Source: Sphagnum magellanicum
Taxonomy: Eukaryota; Streptophyta; Sphagnopsida; Sphagnales; Sphagnaceae
Assembly (NCBI GenBank): GCA_021904315.1
Contig: CM038923.1
Location: 19,598,038-19,662,037 of the forward strand
DNA: 64,000 nt
Direction: 5' to 3'
Of this stretch, positions 60,871 through 64,000 are shown in pieces. The position numbers and the translations under genes were made by a program. The notes beneath the pieces are model-generated. The model made no database searches, was not told the origin of the DNA, and worked only from the letters and a program-made list of their open reading frames with translations. Every line of letters starts with the position of its first letter. Position 1 is the first letter of the stretch.

Positions 60871-63800
60871 GACTACACATCATAATTGAATCATAATGCT
60901 AGTGGATGGCGTGTTAGTGGATGTTGTTTCACTCTAGCCCATGCGGTTTATGGTTCAAAATGAGCAACTAGCACCCCCAAAGCTTAATAACCCAACTTTT
61001 TTCCATGTTTTTCATGGAGTTTTAAGTGTTTCATGGAAGCAAATTGTCGCATGAACTTAAAGCCTTAGCCTAAAGCTTATAGTTGGAACTTGGGATGGTA
61101 AATTGTCTTTTCCTTTGAACACATGCAAAGAAAACCTAAGAATTTTAACTACAAAATGAATGTTATACAAATATACCTAGTAACAAACATGGGGATGAAT
61201 GTAAGCATTCATTTTCATTATAGATGCATGGTTTTTTTCATTCATTTAATGTATGAATGAAAAAAATGAATTTACATGTTTTTAATAAATAGAATTTCCA
61301 TCAAAATTATGGATGAATGTTTGATTTTATCATTAAGCTATTATTGATTTTTTTTTTTTTTTCCACGATTTTAATAAATTAGAACTTGATGAAACACAAT
61401 CTAATTCTATATGATATATCATTTGTTGAATAATATAATGTAACTTTCATTATAAATGTATTTGATGGTTATAGTTTTAAATGTCCTTATTTTCAATATG
61501 TTTTATTTATATCAATATTATTATGTTAACATTCACCCCATTATTGTTTATTTATTTTTTATTATTATTTTTGCCAAGCAAACTAACCAAGTGTCATTAG
61601 TGATAATGGGTTTTCTTTTTTCGCTCTCCAAAGGTGCCACAACTTCCTTCAAACCTATTTATAAGTGTTCTTGATGACAATGAAGGTTTTTTCTTTTCAT
61701 GTTTTTTTCAAAGTTAGCTAATGTTGTTAACAAAGATGAATTTTGAATGCTTCAAATATCTTTAAATTACTTAATGTCATTGATGACAATGGGTTTTCGA
61801 AATAAACTAAAATTTAATCTTAGGCACCTTAATTAACTTTTTTTTAAACAACCTACTATCATAGATGACAATGAGATTTTTTTTACTAATTATTTATTTT
61901 CAAGGTGCCTTAATTTTTCACAAAGTACATACATAATGTTGTTGAGAAAAATGGGAGGGGGGTTACATTCATCCCATGACAATATTTTTTAAGTTGTTTA
62001 ACATTGTTGACAAAAATAATTTTTTAAACAAAATTTAAAAAAATGTTTTAATCTCATCATTATATTTTCCCCTACTGTAACAATTTCATTATCCATCATT
62101 ATTAATTGACATTCAAGTTTGAAATATTCATATTTAGACAACAAATGAGGATTGATATAAATAATTTTGAATTTATTTATATTTTAACCATGGATGAATT
62201 TCATCCAATGATTTATTTATTTAATCCAAATCATAAATGAAATTCAACCATGCAAAATGACATTCATCCATATGAAATCATTTATCTATGAATATATTTA
62301 TCCATGTACATGCATTAAAACCACATTAATCTTTAAGTTCCAAGCTCAGGTTTTATGCTTGTGCACAAGCCATGCATATTCTTTAAATATGGATTTATTG
62401 AAATTGATGGTGCAAAACAACAAATTGATGTCTATGGTCTAAACGTAAAAACATTATAATTTCAAAAAAACAATGACGATCAAATTAGTTATATGAACAT
62501 GGGAATGACAAAAAAAAAGATTGATTAATTTTTTTAAAAATGTTTAATTAATAATAAGTGGGGAGGTGGTTGGTAAATGGTAGGTAGGTAAAAAAAATTG
62601 AAAAAAAAACCTATGTTACGAAAACATGTGGTGTTGGTTGGCAAAGACATTAGCATTTGGCCATGGAAATCAAGGTTCAATTCTAATTTTGAACATATAC
62701 CAAATATTATAACACATAGGTGCATGGTAAGGTAAGGTAGGGTAAGTATATCTATATATACACATACATATGAATTAATTATTAATTATTTTATGAATTA
62801 TTATTAACATAATTAGGTGAATGAATGAATTGAAAGTAATCAATTAATTAGGAAAATAATTATTTGCATAGGTATTATTCTTATTATTTGGGTCATTTTT
62901 ATTTTTAAAAAAATTGTTTCAAATTTTTTTGGGTTGCCCAAATATTAATATCTCAATTGACTAATAAAAAATCAACCAAATTTACTAGTAAAAAAAACCC
63001 ATGGTCAAAATGGATATGTTCAACATGATTTGACCAAAATGATTACTTGGTTGGGTTGGATTTTGTCACTTTTGTGTGGTTTTTGACTAGTTTTCCTCGT
63101 CAAATAAGGAGTGAATTCTTATAGTGATGGAATTGGGAAGAAATTAAAATGAACTTAGTAAAATAGTTTAATAATTGGTCTTATGGATGAACATTCATGG
63201 ATAAAATTTGATGAATTTTAATGATGAAATGAAGATCATCCATGATTTGTAATATGAAAACATGGGATTAAGTAGGACTACAATCCAATCTAATGACAAT
63301 TTGTGATTAACAAAACTAATGCCACCTATTATGTTATGTTCCTTTGTCACATGACTAAATTTTACCCCTAACCCCAAAACAGTAATGATATATATATATA
63401 TATAAGCATTAAACAACAATGGAATCTTTGAACCAACATGACTAACACAAATAACTAACATAACATGTAGATGAAAATTTAAGAATGAAGTTTAGATAAG
63501 ATTTGATGAATGAAATATAAATTTCAACAATATTTCATAATGATTTTTATGGCATATTGAAATTTCATGAAAGTGTAGAAATTTTATCCATTAGAATTTG
63601 AGTTTTATTCATTTGCTTCGCCTCATAACAAAGGTGAAAAGAATAAGCCATTTGCCCAATTGCCTCCACCTCACAACAAATGTGTGAAATAAATCCCTCT
63701 ATTTGATTCTTGTGTGGAGTATCAAAGAATCACATGATTCTTACTGTGCTCGCAAAGTGTGGTGGAAAAACATAAAACCCAAAAACATGTTATAGTCCTA

Positions 63801-64000
63801 ATTGATGACTTTTGCTAGATGTTCAAATGAGATGGGAATATAGAATCTTATAATCTCATGTACATGGGAATTTTTTTCTACTCACTATGTTTACAATTAT
63901 TATATGGACAACACATATTTGCACCTTAAAGGATGTGCATTGGTCTTGGACATTGCAAGGGTGAAAAATTGACATCAATATATTACTGGTTTTGGATTTG
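60871..64000. other. Intergenic, no gene seen
   Basis: AT-rich to the end of the window. It holds several poly-A/T runs, a short (TA)n near 63,390-63,405, and scattered inverted words around attcatcc/ggatgaat (61,200-62,300), but no recognisable gene, RNA or transposon terminus. Confidence 0.4.

Noticed and set aside
1-64000. CRISPR arrays, bacterial operons, rRNA or tRNA genes
   Set aside because: The window is plant nuclear DNA; no regularly spaced short repeats with unique spacers, no rRNA landmarks and no convincing tRNA cloverleaf were seen.

Overview
The window is AT-rich nuclear DNA from a land plant. The genes have short introns with GT-AG borders, and most of the remainder is decayed transposon and low-complexity sequence. 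Two gene families narrow the source. One is a tandem set of NLR immune receptors whose N-terminal domain is an alpha/beta-hydrolase (the HNL class, described from liverworts and other non-seed plants). The other is PLS-type PPR genes with DYW-type ends. Together they suggest a fern, lycophyte or bryophyte-grade plant rather than a flowering plant. I cannot name the species.

Layout. 0.3-3.4 kb: HNL copy A, minus strand, a pseudogene cut off inside its hydrolase exon. 3.4-11.5 kb: an inverted copy of a PPR locus, holding a broken PPR-DYW gene, a cytochrome P450 remnant and a loose PPR fragment. 11.5-14.4 kb: no gene. 14.4-24.9 kb: an old Ty3/Gypsy LTR retrotransposon (minus strand) whose integrase region is split by a 3.5 kb CACTA-type element with a clean 3-bp target duplication. 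25.4-27.0 kb: a UDP-glycosyltransferase (UGT) pseudogene. 28.5-33.5 kb: minisatellite-like repeats and a hAT transposase remnant. 34.1-34.4 kb: a pogo/CENP-B-like transposase fragment. 35.75-36.3 kb: a remnant related to the nested CACTA element. 36.7-40.7 kb: HNL copy B, the only apparently intact large gene (five coding exons, about 977 residues). 43.1-47.6 kb: the second, plus-strand copy of the PPR locus. 48.4-52.4 kb: HNL copy C, broken by two 4-bp deletions. 56.2-58.1 kb: an inverted copy of the UGT pseudogene. 58-64 kb: no recognisable gene.

How it fits together. The HNL cluster looks like birth-and-death evolution of immune receptors: one intact gene, one lightly broken copy and one heavily broken copy that has expanded LRR blocks. 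HNL B can be joined exon by exon with phase-matched splice sites, starting from a coding exon of only five codons. Comparison with copy C supports the first splice acceptor, because copy C has a stop codon just on the intron side. The PPR locus exists in two inverted copies with complementary losses. The right copy keeps the N-terminal exon but has lost the DYW end; the left copy keeps the DYW end but has lost the first exon. Both copies show a PDF-type motif, as in plant organellar single-stranded-DNA-binding (OSB) proteins, upstream of the PPR array, so the ancestral gene seems to have been an OSB-motif/PPR/DYW fusion. All duplications, frameshifts and junctions were read by eye; no alignment or database search was run.
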